DNA from: Lacisediminihabitans profunda
GTDB taxonomy: Bacteria; Actinomycetota; Actinomycetes; Actinomycetales; Microbacteriaceae
DNA: 64,000 nucleotides
Direction: 5' to 3'
NCBI RefSeq assembly: GCF_008040105.1
Contig: NZ_VRMG01000004.1
Span: 310,001 to 374,000, forward strand
Shown here: positions 8,884-19,202 of the stretch, piece after piece
Position numbering within the stretch: position 1 is the stretch's first letter
Layout: each line of letters starts with the position of its first letter
Notes under the pieces: model-generated
What the model saw: only the letters and a program-made list of their open reading frames with translations
The model's database searches: none
Told to the model about the DNA's origin: nothing
Translations under genes and position numbers: made by a program

Positions 8884-10616
8884 CAGGAATCCTTCCCCTT
8901 GGGGCTCTTACTGGACGTGGAGGCGCCCTGCGATTCGAGTTCTGCCGCCTTGCGCTCGGCGATGGTCTGGCGCTTCTGCACCTCGCGGCTCACCGAGGCC
9001 TTCTTGCTCGCCGACACGTTCACCGGGTCACGGAAGGTCGCGCGTCCGCGGTAGATGGCTCCGAGCGCCTTCGGGTCGAGGCCGCTGAACCGGTGCCCTT
9101 CGGCGAAGAACGGACGCCTCGCGATGATCTGCAGCATCGGGTGGGTGAACAGGGCCACGACGACCAGGTCGACGATCGTCGTGAGCCCGAGGGTCAGGGC
9201 GAAGCCCTTGACGTTTCCGACGGCCACGATGAAGAGGATCGCCGCGGCCAGGAAGTTGACGGTGTCGGAGGCGACGATGGTGCGGATGGCGCGCTTCCAG
9301 CCCGCCTCGACCGCGGACTCGAGCGGCCGCCCATCCCGCAACTCGTCCCGGATTCTCTCGAAGTAGACGATGAACGAGTCGGCCGTGATACCGATGGCCA
9401 CGATGAGGCCCGCCACACCGGCGAGCGAGAGCCGGTAGCCCTCCCGCCAGGACAGCAGCACCACCACCAGGTAGGTGATCACGGCGGCGACGACGAGCGA
9501 CGCCACGGTGAGCAGGCCGAGGGTGCGGTACTGCAGCAACGAGTACAGCACCACGAGGATGAGGCCGATGAGGCCCGCGAGCAGTCCGCTCTGCAGCTGG
9601 CTCGACCCGAGGGTGGCCGAGATGATGTCCTTGCTCTCCACCTTGAAGCCGATCGGCAGCGCACCGAACTTGAGCTGGTCGGCGAGCGTCTTGGAGCTCG
9701 CCTGCGTGAAGGATCCGGTGATCTGCGGCTTGCCGTCGGTGATCACGGCGTTGGTGGTGGGGGCCGAGATGATGCGGCCGTCGAGCACGATGGCGAACTG
9801 GTTGCGCACGCCGGTGAGTGCGTCGAGCCGGGTCGTGACCTCCGCGAACTGCTTGGTGCCCTTGGCATTGAAGACGATGTTGACCGCCCACTTGCCCGTG
9901 CTCGCACCCTGTGAGTTGGTGACCTGGCCGTTGGTCGCGTCGCTGATCGTCTCGCCCGCCACCTCGACCGGGCCGAGGATGTACTTGTAGGTCGAGGTGT
10001 CGTCACAGGTGATGAGCGGCTTCTTCGGGTCGGCCACGTTGGTGCCGGCCGCGTCGACCTTGTCGCAGCTGAAGTCGTTGAACTGCTTCTGCAGCGCCGG
10101 GGTCACCCACGCCAGGTCGCTCGCGTTCGTCGGACTCGTACTCGGCGTCGACGGCAGCGGGGTGTCAGACGCGCCGGGGGTCGGCGTCGCGCTCGGCGTG
10201 CCAACCGCGCTCGTGGGCGCCTGCTCCGAGACGAGCACCGGACGGAACTCGAGCTTGGCCGAGGACTCGATGCGGTCGATGGTGGCCTGGTCCGGGATTC
10301 CCGGGATGGAGACGACCACGTTCTGGCTGCCCTGGGTGTTGATCTCCGCCTCGGACACGCCGCTCGCGTCGATGCGCTGGCGGATGATCGCCACCGCCTG
10401 CTCGAGCTGCTGGCTCGACGGGGCCGACGCACCGTTGGCCACCACCGGGGAGAGGATGATCTGCGTGCCGCCCTCGAGGTCGAGGGCGAGCTTCGGCGCC
10501 CACGACGCGTGATTCCAGAGCACCGCCCCACCGTTGATCGCGGTCAGGCCCGCAACGATCACCAGAAGCCAGGTCAGAGACCGCAGAGCCTTCTTGACCG
10601 GGGTCGATCTTGCCAC
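8883..10616 (-). CDS. secD: Protein translocase subunit SecD
   Basis: Partner of SecF in the proton-driven SecDF complex. The 577-residue protein starts at a GTG. It has an N-terminal helix (LTWLLVIVAGLTAINGGAVL), the motif LDLEGGTQIIL, the P1 domain, and a Ser/Thr/Pro-rich insertion at about 135-168 that is common in actinobacterial SecD. The FAIVLDGRIISAP block and the C-terminal membrane half with GLIVAIGITADSFIVYFERI follow. A hydrophilic tail of about 60 residues, rich in Lys and Ser, extends into the cytoplasm. It lies 99 bp after yajC and is coupled to secF. Confidence 0.97.
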   Translation of the reverse strand: MARSTPVKKALRSLTWLLVIVAGLTAINGGAVLWNHASWAPKLALDLEGGTQIILSPVVANGASAPSSQQLEQAVAIIRQRIDASGVSEAEINTQGSQNVVVSIPGIPDQATIDRIESSAKLEFRPVLVSEQAPTSAVGTPSATPTPGASDTPLPSTPSTSPTNASDLAWVTPALQKQFNDFSCDKVDAAGTNVADPKKPLITCDDTSTYKYILGPVEVAGETISDATNGQVTNSQGASTGKWAVNIVFNAKGTKQFAEVTTRLDALTGVRNQFAIVLDGRIISAPTTNAVITDGKPQITGSFTQASSKTLADQLKFGALPIGFKVESKDIISATLGSSQLQSGLLAGLIGLILVVLYSLLQYRTLGLLTVASLVVAAVITYLVVVLLSWREGYRLSLAGVAGLIVAIGITADSFIVYFERIRDELRDGRPLESAVEAGWKRAIRTIVASDTVNFLAAAILFIVAVGNVKGFALTLGLTTIVDLVVVALFTHPMLQIIARRPFFAEGHRFSGLDPKALGAIYRGRATFRDPVNVSASKKASVSREVQKRQTIAERKAAELESQGASTSSKSPKGKDS

Positions 10617-10715
10617 AGGTAACTCAGCTTTCTACGCGTGCGCTGCGGAACTCGGCCACCGACACACTTCAGGCCCGGCGCGCAGGTCGCACGCGAGCAG
10701 TCATCAGGTTAGTGG

Positions 10716-11147
10716 TTACTCGCCTGGCTCGGTTTTCGGCTTGCGCACCGGCTTCTTCGCCTCGGGCTCGACGCGCTCACCGAATTCCGGCTCACCGGCC
10801 ACGATCGCGTTGTCCTCGTTGAGCTGGATCTCCGCAGGCTCCTCCTCGACGACGGCCTCGGTGTCCGTCTCCTCCGGCTGCGCGTAGTCGGCAACCTTGA
10901 GGATCGTCTGGCGGTGGATCTTGAGCACCGTTCCGGGGGTCGTCTCGATGAGGGCGACGTTGGTGTCCTCATCGATCGAGAGGATCGTTCCGTACAGGCC
11001 ATAGTTCGTCATGATCTCCACGCCCACGCCGATCGCGGCCTGGCGGGCGGCGGTCTCCTTGGCACGCTTGCGCGACGAACGGAACTGGAAGAAGACGAAT
11101 ACCGCCAGCGCCACGGCGATCAGGATGAGAGTGGGGTCGAACTTCAT
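10716..11147 (-). CDS. yajC: Preprotein translocase accessory subunit YajC
   Basis: Small single-span membrane protein that associates with SecDF. The ATG at 11147 is preferred (MKFDPTLILIAVALAVFVFF) because GGAAGG lies upstream; an in-frame TTG at 11165 is the only earlier alternative. The 143 residues comprise a helix at about 6-22, the KRAKE/AARQAAIGVGVEIMTNYGLYG segment and IVAGEPEFGE near the end. The acidic C-terminal tail, ending in KKPVRKPKTEPGE, is longer than in many YajC proteins. It is part of the ruvCAB-yajC-secDF run. Confidence 0.93.
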   Translation of the reverse strand: MKFDPTLILIAVALAVFVFFQFRSSRKRAKETAARQAAIGVGVEIMTNYGLYGTILSIDEDTNVALIETTPGTVLKIHRQTILKVADYAQPEETDTEAVVEEEPAEIQLNEDNAIVAGEPEFGERVEPEAKKPVRKPKTEPGE

Positions 11148-11221
11148 GGGGGTAGAACCTTCCAAGCGCTGAGGGGGGAAACACGGGGAGTCTAACCCTG
11201 CGTGCTGAGGACCAACTTGAA

Positions 11222-12271
11222 TTATAGGTCATCCCCGAAGAGCCCGACGCTGGCACTCGAGCTGGCGCTCGACAGGCCGAAATGCTTCCACGCCGCCCGT
11301 GTCGCAACCCTGCCCCGAGGGGTGCGAGTGAGCAGTCCGATCCGCACGAGGAACGGTTCGACGACTGATTCGATGGTCTCGGCCTCCTCGCCGACAGAGA
11401 CGGCAAGAGTGTTGAGACCGACGGGTCCGCCGTCGAACCTGGTGAGGATGATGTCCATCACCGCGCGGTCGAGCCTGTCGAGGCCGAGCTCGTCGACATC
11501 GTATAGCGACAGCGCGGCGTGCACCGCCTCGAGCCCGTGTCTCTCGTGCACGAGGGAGTAGTCGCGCACCCGGCGCAGCAGCCGGTTCGCGATTCTCGGT
11601 GTGCCCCGGCAGCGCCCGGCGATCTCGGCGAGGGCCGCGCGGTCGATGGGCAGGTCGAGCAGGGCCGCGGCGCGAACGAGTACCTGTTCGAGCTCCGCCT
11701 CCGAGTAGAACTCGAGGTGAGCGGTGAAGCCGAAGCGGTCGCGTAGCGGGTTCGGGAGCAGGCCGGACCGGGTGGTCGCGCCGACGAGGGTGAACGGAGC
11801 CAGATCGAGCGGGATGGAGGTCGCCCCTGCCCCTTTGCCCACCATGATGTCGATGCGGAAGTCCTCCATCGCCAGGTAGAGCATCTCCTCTGCGGAGCGC
11901 GCCATGCGGTGGATCTCGTCGATGAACAGGATCTCGCCCGGAACCAGCGAGGAGAGCACAGCGGCGAGGTCACCGGCGTGTTGGATTGCCGGGCCGCTCG
12001 ACATGCGCAACGGACGCCCGCTCTCCTGGGCCACGATCATGGCCAGGGTCGTCTTGCCGAGGCCAGGAGGGCCCGCGAGGAGAATGTGGTCCGGAGTGCG
12101 GTTCTGCAGCGTCGCCGCCTGCAGCAGCAGCTGGAGCTGAGCGCGCACCTTCGCCTGCCCGACGAACTCCGCGAGGGTCTTGGGGCGCAGTGCGCCCTCG
12201 AACGCGAGTTCGGCATCCGACTCCGGAGTCGGGCGCACGATGGCGACGGACAGGTCTTCCGAGTCGCTCAC
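11222..12271 (-). CDS. ruvB: Holliday junction branch migration helicase RuvB
   Basis: AAA+ motor that drives branch migration of Holliday junctions with RuvA. The 349 residues have Walker [10 protein letters not shown] at 67-75, Walker B ILFIDEIH at 114-121, sensor 1 GATTRSG and the C-terminal winged helix with [14 protein letters not shown]. The GTG start overlaps the ruvA stop codon by four bases (GTGA). A Ser/Ala-rich tail ([16 protein letters not shown]) extends past the usual end. Confidence 0.98.
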   Translation of the reverse strand: MSDSEDLSVAIVRPTPESDAELAFEGALRPKTLAEFVGQAKVRAQLQLLLQAATLQNRTPDHILLAGPPGLGKTTLAMIVAQESGRPLRMSSGPAIQHAGDLAAVLSSLVPGEILFIDEIHRMARSAEEMLYLAMEDFRIDIMVGKGAGATSIPLDLAPFTLVGATTRSGLLPNPLRDRFGFTAHLEFYSEAELEQVLVRAAALLDLPIDRAALAEIAGRCRGTPRIANRLLRRVRDYSLVHERHGLEAVHAALSLYDVDELGLDRLDRAVMDIILTRFDGGPVGLNTLAVSVGEEAETIESVVEPFLVRIGLLTRTPRGRVATRAAWKHFGLSSASSSASVGLFGDDL

Positions 12272-12909
12272 CGGCCGCTCGATCCGCGTGCGGAGGCCGC
12301 GCTCAGCGGCTGCTGGGGTCCGAGCCGGGTGAGGGCGAGGCGCAGCAGGGCCGGCACCGTCGCCGTCTCATCTCCGTCTGCGCTGGCGAGCGCCTCATCC
12401 ACGGCCTGGGCCGCGACACGCTCCGACCAGCCGAGACCGACCAGGGCCACGAGCACGTTGTCGCTCACGGTCGCGCGAACCATCGGCGCCCGCACCGCCG
12501 ACGTCGTGATGGCCTGCATCTTTCCGGCGAGCGAGACGACGATGAGCTTCGCGGTCTTCGGGCCGATGCCGGAGACCTTGCGGAAGGCCGCGTCGTCCTC
12601 GGTGGCCACGGCCGAGGCGACCTGGGTCGGCGTCATGGCCGCGAGCACGCCCATCGCCGACTTGGGGCCGACCCCCGTCACCCCGCGCAACAAGTCGAAT
12701 ACGGCGAGTTCATCGGTGTCGACGAAGCCGAAGAGCGAGAGGTCGTCTTCGCGCACGATGAGGGCGGTGCGAACCAGCGCCTCCGAACCGACGCGCAGTG
12801 AGAGGGCATGCTGCGGAGTCACGCTCACCGAGAGCCCGACTCCCCCGACCTCGATCACCGCCGTCGTTCCGGCCACCGCGAGCACGACGCCGCGAACAGA
12901 AGAGATCAT
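12268..12909 (-). CDS. ruvA: Holliday junction DNA helicase subunit RuvA
   Basis: Tetrameric protein that binds four-way junctions and loads RuvB. The 213-residue product starts [12 protein letters not shown] with the OB-fold domain. It then has the helix-hairpin-helix repeats [20 protein letters not shown] and [19 protein letters not shown], which contact DNA. The C-terminal RuvB-binding domain ([23 protein letters not shown]) follows. The start codon overlaps the ruvC stop within ATGA and the stop overlaps the ruvB start within GTGA, so all three are coupled. Confidence 0.98.
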   Translation of the reverse strand: MISSVRGVVLAVAGTTAVIEVGGVGLSVSVTPQHALSLRVGSEALVRTALIVREDDLSLFGFVDTDELAVFDLLRGVTGVGPKSAMGVLAAMTPTQVASAVATEDDAAFRKVSGIGPKTAKLIVVSLAGKMQAITTSAVRAPMVRATVSDNVLVALVGLGWSERVAAQAVDEALASADGDETATVPALLRLALTRLGPQQPLSAASARGSSGR

Positions 12910-13493
12910 GCTCCCAGCCTACGTTTGGGGGCCGACTTCGACGCGTTTCTCTCCGCGGCGAGCCATGCCTGCTGCGCCGGGGTGAGCGAGCCCGCTGGTC
13001 CCGCGACGGCCGCGCCGCGCTTCCAGGCGTGGCAGATCGCGATGGCCAGCGCATCCGAGGCGTCCGCGGGAGTCGGCAACTCGGCGAGGCCCAGCACTCT
13101 CGCGACCATGGTCGCGACCTGCTTCTTGTCCGCCGAGCCGTAGCCGCTGATCGCGGCCTTCACCTCGGACGGCGTGTGCAGCCCGACGACGAGCCCGCGC
13201 TTCGCTGCGAGGTGAAGTGCGACGCCGCTGATCTGGGCGGTGCCCATCACCGTGCGCAGATTGTGTTGGGCGAACACCCGCTCGAGCGCGACGGCGTCCG
13301 GCTTGTGGGTGTCGAGCAGGCGTTCGATCTCGTTGCCGAGGTGCAGCAGTCTCTGCTCGAGCGGCATCTCGTGCGGCGTGCGGATGACCGCGACCTCCAC
13401 GAGGGTCGCCTTCCGCGAGGCGGTGACGTCCACGATGCCGACGCCGCACCGGGTCAGCCCAGGGTCGATACCGAGCACCCTGATGCTGGCCAC
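12906..13493 (-). CDS. ruvC: Holliday junction resolvase RuvC
   Basis: Endonuclease that cuts Holliday junctions symmetrically. The GTG at 13493 gives MASIRVLGIDPGLTRCGVG, placing the first catalytic aspartate (IDPGLTRCG) near residue 9, as the family requires; longer in-frame starts overlap yebC. Further acidic active-site positions lie in ALERVFAQHN and in YGSADKKQVATMV and the ASDALAIAICH segment. The length of 195 residues fits, with a short basic tail ending KRRLGA. It begins 7 bp after the yebC stop. Confidence 0.96.
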   Translation of the reverse strand: MASIRVLGIDPGLTRCGVGIVDVTASRKATLVEVAVIRTPHEMPLEQRLLHLGNEIERLLDTHKPDAVALERVFAQHNLRTVMGTAQISGVALHLAAKRGLVVGLHTPSEVKAAISGYGSADKKQVATMVARVLGLAELPTPADASDALAIAICHAWKRGAAVAGPAGSLTPAQQAWLAAERNASKSAPKRRLGA

Positions 13494-13500
13494 CGCTTCG

Positions 13501-14262
13501 CTACTCGTCTTCGTCGAGCGTGGCCTGCACCTCGGGCGGAACCTCGAAGTTGCCGTAGACGTTCTGCACGTCATCGTCGTCATCGAGGGCATCGATGAGG
13601 CGGAACACCTTGCGCGCGGTCTCGGCGTCCACGGCGATGGTGAGACCGGGCACGAACTCCACGTCGGCCGAGTCGTAGTCGATGCCGGCCTCCTGCAGCG
13701 CGGTGCGCGCCGCGACGAGATCGTGCGCCTCGGTCACGATCTCGAAGCCGGCGCCGCGGTCGTTGACCTCTTCGGCTCCGGCGTCCAGAACGGCCGCGAG
13801 AATGTCGTCCTCGGTCACGGAGTCGGTCTTGGTGACCGAGATCACACCCTTGCGGCTGAAGTTGTAGGCCACGCTGCCCGGATCACCCATCGTGCCACCG
13901 TTGCGGGTCATGATGGTGCGCACGTTCGCCGCGGCGCGGTTGCGGTTGTCGGTGAGGCACTCGATGAGCAGCGCGACGCCGCCCGCGGCGTAGCCCTCGT
14001 AGATGATCGTCTGGTAGTCGACGGCTTCGCCGAGCTGGCCGGAGCCGCGCTTGACCGCCGAATCGATGTTCGAGTTGGGGACAGAAGTCTTCTTCGCCTT
14101 CTGGATCGCGTCGACCAGGGTCGGGTTGCCCGAGAGGTCGGCACCCCCGAGCTTGGCTGCGACTTCGATGTTCTTGATGAGCTTGGCGAACGACTTCGCA
14201 CGGCGAGAGTCTTTAATCGCCTTCTGGTGCTTGGTGGTTGCCCATTTGGAGTGGCCTGACAT
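13501..14262 (-). CDS. YebC/PmpR family protein
   Basis: Member of the YebC family (TACO1 in mitochondria). These were first described as transcription regulators and more recently as factors that help ribosomes on proline-rich stretches. The ATG at 14262 gives the typical start [23 protein letters not shown]. Other family blocks are [39 protein letters not shown] and [14 protein letters not shown]. The 253 residues fit the family. It precedes ruvC in a common bacterial arrangement. Confidence 0.95.
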   Translation of the reverse strand: MSGHSKWATTKHQKAIKDSRRAKSFAKLIKNIEVAAKLGGADLSGNPTLVDAIQKAKKTSVPNSNIDSAVKRGSGQLGEAVDYQTIIYEGYAAGGVALLIECLTDNRNRAAANVRTIMTRNGGTMGDPGSVAYNFSRKGVISVTKTDSVTEDDILAAVLDAGAEEVNDRGAGFEIVTEAHDLVAARTALQEAGIDYDSADVEFVPGLTIAVDAETARKVFRLIDALDDDDDVQNVYGNFEVPPEVQATLDEDE

Positions 14263-14354
14263 GCTCAACATTCTACCCAGTGCCGCAATACAGACCCCGA
14301 CACCGATGGTCCGACAGGCTTGATCGGATGCCCGACCCGCTCTAGCCTCGCTGC

Positions 14355-14627
14355 ATGTGCCGAAACATCCACACTCTGCATAATTTCGAACCCGCCGCCA
14401 ACGAGGACGAGGTGCGGGCCGCTGCGCTCCAATACGTGCGCAAGATCAGCGGATCGACGAAGCCGGCCCGGGTCAATCAGGAAGCCTTCGATCGCGCCGT
14501 TCACGAGATCGCTCACGTCACGCAGCATCTTCTGGCGGACCTGGTCGCCACGACGCCGCCGAAGGATCGCGAGATCGAGGCGGCGAAGGCCAGAGAGCGC
14601 AGCGCCAAGCGGTTCGCGACCTCCTGA
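14355..14627 (+). CDS. DUF2277 family protein
   Basis: Short protein of 90 residues starting [20 protein letters not shown], the hallmark of DUF2277, with the second block [20 protein letters not shown] and [19 protein letters not shown]. The conserved cysteine at residue 2 and the histidines suggest metal binding, but the function is unknown. It is the only plus-strand gene within a long minus-strand block. Confidence 0.88.
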   Translation: MCRNIHTLHNFEPAANEDEVRAAALQYVRKISGSTKPARVNQEAFDRAVHEIAHVTQHLLADLVATTPPKDREIEAAKARERSAKRFATS

Positions 14628-14644
14628 GCCGCCCCCAAAACCGC

Positions 14645-14675
14645 GAAGTGCTCGTGGAACCGGGTGTCGCCGGTC
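14645..14675. repeat. 31-bp copy of the pdxT 3' region
   Basis: This segment is identical over 31 bases and in the same orientation to 14962-14992, which lies inside pdxT and encodes the block [10 protein letters not shown]. The copy sits in the 310-bp gap between the DUF2277 gene and the pdxT stop. Read on the minus strand it is still in a frame giving [10 protein letters not shown], but the flanking codons do not continue a PdxT protein. Confidence 0.8.
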
Positions 14676-14821
14676 GAGCCGCGCGGCGGGAGAAATCCGG
14701 CCCGGCGGCGGGGAAATGTGCTCGCGGACGGAGTCGTAGCCCGCTCCACCACACCGCATCCCCCGCCGCGAACGTATGCCCGGCGCGACCCGACGCGCGA
14801 CGCGCTCCGCCTCCGCCATCC

Positions 14822-14900
14822 GAAAACGCAGGAGATTCGAGCGGCACGGCGGTGCATTGGTCCAAGAACCGCGCTCTCGCTTCGGATCTCCTGCGTTTTC
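14822..14900. repeat. 79-bp palindromic element in the DUF2277-pdxT gap
   Basis: The arms 14822-14843 and 14878-14900 are nearly complementary (GAAAACGCAGGAGAT followed by TCGA or CCGA), leaving a loop of about 34 bp. The arrangement resembles the 90-bp palindromes at 51 and 52 kb in size and plan, but the sequence differs. No gene covers it. The rest of the 14628-14937 gap shows no supported gene. It may act as a terminator for pdxT, which is transcribed toward it. Confidence 0.75.
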
Positions 14901-14937
14901 AGAACGCGGGACGGGGAGGGGCTCTGAGCGCTGCGGA

Positions 14938-15537
14938 TCAGGCGGCCGCGATCATCCGCAGGAAGTGCTCGTGGAACCGGGTGTCGCCGGTCATTTCGGG
15001 GTGAAACGAGGTGCCGAGCAGGTTGCCCTGCTCGACCGCCACCACGCGGCCATCGGCCAGAGTCGCGAGCGGCACGACGCTCGCTCCCGCCTCTTCGACG
15101 ACGGGTGCGCGGATGAAGACCGCGTGCAGCGGCGGATCCCCCAGCACCGGAATCTCGAGGTCGGTCTCGAAGGAGTCGAGCTGGGAACCGAACGCGTTTC
15201 GTCGCACGGCGATGTCGAGCCCGCCGAGGGTCTGCTGGCCGTTGATGCCGTCGAGCAGTCGGTCTGCCAGCATGATCAGCCCCGCACAGGTGCCGTACAC
15301 CGGCAGCCCGGACCGGATGGCGTCCTTGAGCGGCTGCGCGAGCCCGAACGTGCGCGACAGCTTGTCCATGACGCTGGACTCGCCGCCGGGAATCACGAGA
15401 CCGGCGACCTCGGCAAGCTCTTCCGGTCGACGAATCGGCCGGGCATCCGCCCCCAGGGAGCGGAGCACGGCGATGTGTTCGCGAAAATCGCCCTGGAGGG
15501 CGAGCACGCCGACGATCGGTGCGGGCTTACCAGCCAC
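14938..15537 (-). CDS. pdxT: Pyridoxal 5'-phosphate synthase glutaminase subunit PdxT
   Basis: Glutaminase subunit that hydrolyses glutamine and passes ammonia to PdxS for vitamin B6 synthesis. The GTG at 15537 yields [21 protein letters not shown]; earlier in-frame codons lie inside pdxS. The nucleophile is Cys84 in YGTCAGLI, the oxyanion region is GGESS at 51-55, and the His-Glu pair lies in SFHPEMTGD. The 199-residue length fits the family. Its start lies 11 bp inside the pdxS 3' end, so expression is coupled. Confidence 0.96.
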   Translation of the reverse strand: MAGKPAPIVGVLALQGDFREHIAVLRSLGADARPIRRPEELAEVAGLVIPGGESSVMDKLSRTFGLAQPLKDAIRSGLPVYGTCAGLIMLADRLLDGINGQQTLGGLDIAVRRNAFGSQLDSFETDLEIPVLGDPPLHAVFIRAPVVEEAGASVVPLATLADGRVVAVEQGNLLGTSFHPEMTGDTRFHEHFLRMIAAA

Positions 15538-16429
15538 GTTCGGAGAGGCGGTGCGGTGCCGGCAGGTCGGACACGTTGATGCCGACCATCGCCTCGCCGA
15601 GTCCACGGGACGCGTCCGCGATCACCGTGGGGTCGTCGAAGAATGTCGTCGCCTTCACGATCGCCGCCGCGCGGGCCTCCGGGTTGCCCGACTTGAAGAC
15701 CCCCGAGCCGACGAACACCCCATCGGCGCCCAGCTGCATCATCAGCGCCGCGTCGGCCGGGGTCGCAACCCCGCCGGCCGTGAACAGCACCACGGGAAGC
15801 TTGCCGGTGCGTGCGATCTCCAGCACCAGCTCGTACGGGGCCTGCAGCTCCTTCGCCGCGACATACAGCTCGTCGTGGCTCTTCGCCGTCAACGCCGCGA
15901 TCTCCGAGCGGATGGTGCGGATGTGCTTGGTCGCCTCCGAGACATCCCCGGTGCCCGCCTCGCCCTTAGAACGGATCATCGCCGCGCCCTCGTTGATGCG
16001 GCGCAGTGCCTCACCCAGATTCGTGGCTCCGCAGACGAACGGCACGGTGAACGGCCACTTGTCGATGTGGTTCACGTAGTCGGCCGGTGACAGCACCTCG
16101 GACTCGTCGATGTAGTCCACCTTGAGCGCCTGCAACACCTGCGCCTCGACGAAGTGGCCGATGCGCGCCTTCGCCATCACCGGAATGGACACCTCGGCGA
16201 TGATCGACTCGATCAGGTCCGGGTCGCTCATCCGCGCCACGCCACCCTGGGAACGGATGTCGGCCGGAACACGCTCGAGCGCCATGACCGCGACGGCCCC
16301 AGCATCCTCCGCGATCCTCGCCTGCGCGGCGGTCACGACGTCCATGATGACACCGCCCTTGAGCATCTCCGCAAGCCCACGCTTCACGCGGCTCGAACCC
16401 AGGGTCTCGGTGGTTTCGCTGTCGTTCAC
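15527..16429 (-). CDS. pdxS: Pyridoxal 5'-phosphate synthase subunit PdxS
   Basis: Synthase subunit that builds pyridoxal phosphate from ribose 5-phosphate, glyceraldehyde 3-phosphate and ammonia. The 300 residues are highly conserved: [18 protein letters not shown], the lysine of [13 protein letters not shown] at residue 87 that binds the sugar phosphate, the second lysine in [13 protein letters not shown] near 155, and [22 protein letters not shown]. The GTG start follows GAGAGGCGACAA. It lies between the HIT protein gene and pdxT on the same strand. Confidence 0.98.
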   Translation of the reverse strand: MNDSETTETLGSSRVKRGLAEMLKGGVIMDVVTAAQARIAEDAGAVAVMALERVPADIRSQGGVARMSDPDLIESIIAEVSIPVMAKARIGHFVEAQVLQALKVDYIDESEVLSPADYVNHIDKWPFTVPFVCGATNLGEALRRINEGAAMIRSKGEAGTGDVSEATKHIRTIRSEIAALTAKSHDELYVAAKELQAPYELVLEIARTGKLPVVLFTAGGVATPADAALMMQLGADGVFVGSGVFKSGNPEARAAAIVKATTFFDDPTVIADASRGLGEAMVGINVSDLPAPHRLSERGW

Positions 16430-16474
16430 TTGTCGCCTCTCTGATGCCTCGGTGCGTCGCGAGGCCTAACCATT

Positions 16475-17107
16475 CTAGGACGAAGCGGAGGGGGCCTCAC
16501 GCTGCGTCGACGCGGGCCAGCCGGCCGCGACATCCGCCCGAACCTCGCCGAGAAGCTTCGGGATCGCCTTGGTGCCGGCGATGATCGGGAAGAAGTTGGA
16601 GTCGAGCGCCCAGCGCGGAACTATGTGCTGGTGAAGATGCTCGGCAATGCCGGCACCGGCGATGCGGCCCTGGTTCATCCCGATGTTGAAGCCATCGCAG
16701 TTCGACACCGCGGTGAGCACGCGCATCGCCGTCTGGGTGAGGCTCGCCATCTCGGCGACCTCCTCGGCCGTGGCCTCGTCGTAGGTGGCCACGTGCCGGT
16801 ACGGGCACACGAGCAGGTGCCCGGAGTTGTAGGGGAAGAGGTTGAGCAACACGTAGCAGTGCTCGCCCCTGGCCACGATGAGCGCCTTCTCGTCGGTCAT
16901 CGACGGCGCGATGCAGAACGGGCACTCGTGCTTCTGAGGCTGCTGCCCGTTCTCGATGTAGACGAGTCGGTGCGGCGTCCACAGCCGCTGGAAGGCGTCC
17001 GGGACGGCGGCGAAGTCGTTCGAGGATTCGATCTCGACCCCGGCGAAGTCGGCGGCGCCGTAGGCGGCATCCGCCCGGCCGGGCTCGATCGTGGACTCCC
17101 CCGCCAC
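16475..17107 (-). CDS. HIT domain protein (Ap4A phosphorylase/hydrolase-like)
   Basis: Histidine-triad nucleotide-binding protein, 210 residues. The catalytic triad motif HLHQHIVP is at 157-164. An upstream zinc-type motif is ECPFC (61-65), paired with histidines such as RHVAT. LNLFPYNSGHLLVCPYRH is the nucleotide-binding block. This form is the actinobacterial HIT protein usually placed after thrS; it may cleave diadenosine polyphosphates, but the exact substrate is inferred. The GTG start lies 2 bp beyond the thrS stop, so the genes are probably one transcript. Confidence 0.93.
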   Translation of the reverse strand: MAGESTIEPGRADAAYGAADFAGVEIESSNDFAAVPDAFQRLWTPHRLVYIENGQQPQKHECPFCIAPSMTDEKALIVARGEHCYVLLNLFPYNSGHLLVCPYRHVATYDEATAEEVAEMASLTQTAMRVLTAVSNCDGFNIGMNQGRIAGAGIAEHLHQHIVPRWALDSNFFPIIAGTKAIPKLLGEVRADVAAGWPASTQREAPSASS

Positions 17108-17109
17108 GC

Positions 17110-19116
17110 TCAGACCTGCACCTTCGCGGCGATGGCCGCCGTGATCCTCGCGATCGCCTCGGCCACCGGCACTCCGTTGTCCTGGCTACCGTCGCGGTAG
17201 CGGAAGCTCACCGCTCCGGCCGCGCGGTCCTCTTCCCCGGCGATGAGCTGGTACGGCACCTTGGCCTTGGTCCAGTTGCGGATCTTCTTCGGCATCCGGT
17301 CGTTGCCGTGGTCGACCTCGGCGCGCACGCCGGCGGCCTTCAACTGGGCGATCACATCGTCGAGGTACGGTCCGTATTCCTCGGCGACGGGGATGCCGAC
17401 CGCCTGCACGGGAGACAGCCAGACCGGGAAGGCCCCGGCGTAGTGCTCGGTGAGCACGCCGAAGAAGCGTTCGATCGAGCCGAATAGGGCGCGGTGGATC
17501 ATGACGGGTCGCTGGCGGGTGCCGTCGGCCGCCGTGTACTCGAGCTCGAATCGCTCCGGCAGGTTGAAGTCGAGTTGCACCGTGGACATCTGCCAGGTGC
17601 GGCCGATGGCGTCGCGGGCCTGCACGGAGATCTTCGGCCCGTAGAACGCGGCCCCGCCCGGGTCTGGCACGAGCTCGAGACCGGACTCGCGGGCGACCTC
17701 GGCGAGGGTGGCCGTCGCCTCCTCCCAGACGTCGTCATCGCCGACGTACTTGTCGGGATCCTTGGTGGAGAGCTCGAGATAGAAGTCGGTCAGGCCGTAG
17801 TCCTTGAGCAGGGAGAGCACGAAATTGAGCGTCGTGGTGAGCTCGTCCTTCATCTTCTCCTTCGAGGTGAAGATGTGGGCGTCGTCCATGGTGAGCCCGC
17901 GCACGCGGGTCAGCCCGTGGATGACCCCGGACTTCTCGTTCCGGTAGACGGTGCCGAACTCGAAGAACCGCAGCGGCAGGTCGCGGTAGGAGCGCCCGCT
18001 CGAGCGGTAGATCAGGATGTGCATCGGGCAGTTCATCGGCTTGAGGTAGTAGTCGGCACCCTGGCGGGTGATCTCACCCTCCTCGTTGCGCGCCTCGTCG
18101 AGGTGCATCGGCGGGAACATCGCGTCCTTGTACCAGCCGAGGTGGCCGCTCTCCTCGAACAGCGCGCCCTTGGTGATGTGGGGGGTGTTGACGAAGGAGT
18201 AGCCCTCCTCCTCGTGACGGATCCGCGAGTAGTTCTCCATCTCCCGGCGGATGATGCCGCCCTTCGGATGGAAGACCGGCAGACCGGAGCCGATCTCCTC
18301 CGGGAAGGAGAACAGGTCGAGCTCCGCGCCGAGCTTGCGGTGGTCGCGCTTGGCGGCCTCCTCCTGGCGGGCCTGGTAGGCCCGCAGCTCGTCCTTGGTC
18401 GGCCAGGCCGTGCCGTAGACGCGTTGGAGCTGCTTGTTCTTCTCCGACCCGCGCCAGTAGGCGGCGGCGCTGCGGGTGATGGCGTAGCCGTTGCCGATCA
18501 GGCGGGTGTTCGGCAGGTGCGGACCCCGGCAGAGGTCCTTCCAGACGGTCTCCCCGGTGCGCGGGTCGACGTTGTCGTAGATCGTGAGCTCGGTGCCGCC
18601 AACCTCCACCGACTCGTTGTCGGCCGTCTCGTCAGCGCCGCCCTTGAGGCCGATGAGTTCGAGCTTGTACGGTTCGTCCGCCAGTTCCGCGCGCGCCTCG
18701 TCCTCGGTCACGACGCGGCGCACGAAGCGCTGGCCGGCCTTGATGATGCGTTCCATCGCCTTGTCGACGGCCTTGAGATCCTCCGGGGTGAGCGGGCTCT
18801 CGACGTCGAAGTCGTAGTAGAAGCCGTCGGTGATCGGCGGGCCGATGCCGAGCCTGGCCGCCGGATTGATCGACTGCATGGCCTGGGCGGCGACGTGCGC
18901 CGCCGAGTGCCTGAGGATGTTCAGGCCGTCGGTCGACGAGATCAGCACGGGTGCCGCCGTCTCCCCCGCGCGAATCTCCGCCGCCATGTCTCGAAGGTCT
19001 CCGTTGATCCGGACGGCGACGACGGCGCGGTCCGGGAACAGCTCGAACCCGGTCGTCGTCTCCGCCGCGGTGATCGACTCGAGGTTGGACTCGTGGCCGG
19101 CGGGCAATTCTGACAC
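17110..19116 (-). CDS. thrS: Threonyl-tRNA synthetase
   Basis: Class II aminoacyl-tRNA synthetase charging tRNA-Thr. The GTG at 19116 gives 668 residues; AGGAG lies 10 bp upstream. The TGS-like N-terminal domain is followed by the editing domain with [11 protein letters not shown] and a second metal site in the LCRGPHLP block. The catalytic core has [16 protein letters not shown] (zinc cysteine), [13 protein letters not shown] and [12 protein letters not shown]. The anticodon-binding domain is C-terminal. No T-box leader is visible in the short 86-bp upstream region. Confidence 0.98.
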   Translation of the reverse strand: MSELPAGHESNLESITAAETTTGFELFPDRAVVAVRINGDLRDMAAEIRAGETAAPVLISSTDGLNILRHSAAHVAAQAMQSINPAARLGIGPPITDGFYYDFDVESPLTPEDLKAVDKAMERIIKAGQRFVRRVVTEDEARAELADEPYKLELIGLKGGADETADNESVEVGGTELTIYDNVDPRTGETVWKDLCRGPHLPNTRLIGNGYAITRSAAAYWRGSEKNKQLQRVYGTAWPTKDELRAYQARQEEAAKRDHRKLGAELDLFSFPEEIGSGLPVFHPKGGIIRREMENYSRIRHEEEGYSFVNTPHITKGALFEESGHLGWYKDAMFPPMHLDEARNEEGEITRQGADYYLKPMNCPMHILIYRSSGRSYRDLPLRFFEFGTVYRNEKSGVIHGLTRVRGLTMDDAHIFTSKEKMKDELTTTLNFVLSLLKDYGLTDFYLELSTKDPDKYVGDDDVWEEATATLAEVARESGLELVPDPGGAAFYGPKISVQARDAIGRTWQMSTVQLDFNLPERFELEYTAADGTRQRPVMIHRALFGSIERFFGVLTEHYAGAFPVWLSPVQAVGIPVAEEYGPYLDDVIAQLKAAGVRAEVDHGNDRMPKKIRNWTKAKVPYQLIAGEEDRAAGAVSFRYRDGSQDNGVPVAEAIARITAAIAAKVQV

Positions 19117-19202
19117 GACGGGGGTGCTCCTAACGACGCAGGGTTGGTGTCTACAACTGTAGCGTCGGACAGGCGGGCGACCGGCGCAGAGGGCAGCCGA
19201 CG

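Noticed and set aside
14265-14819. Minus-strand ORF across the DUF2277-pdxT gap
   Set aside because: It runs antisense through the supported DUF2277 gene and has low-complexity Arg/Gly-rich content without family motifs.
19117-19202. T-box leader upstream of thrS
   Set aside because: Only 86 bp separate thrS from the next gene, and no T-box sequence or terminator/antiterminator is visible.
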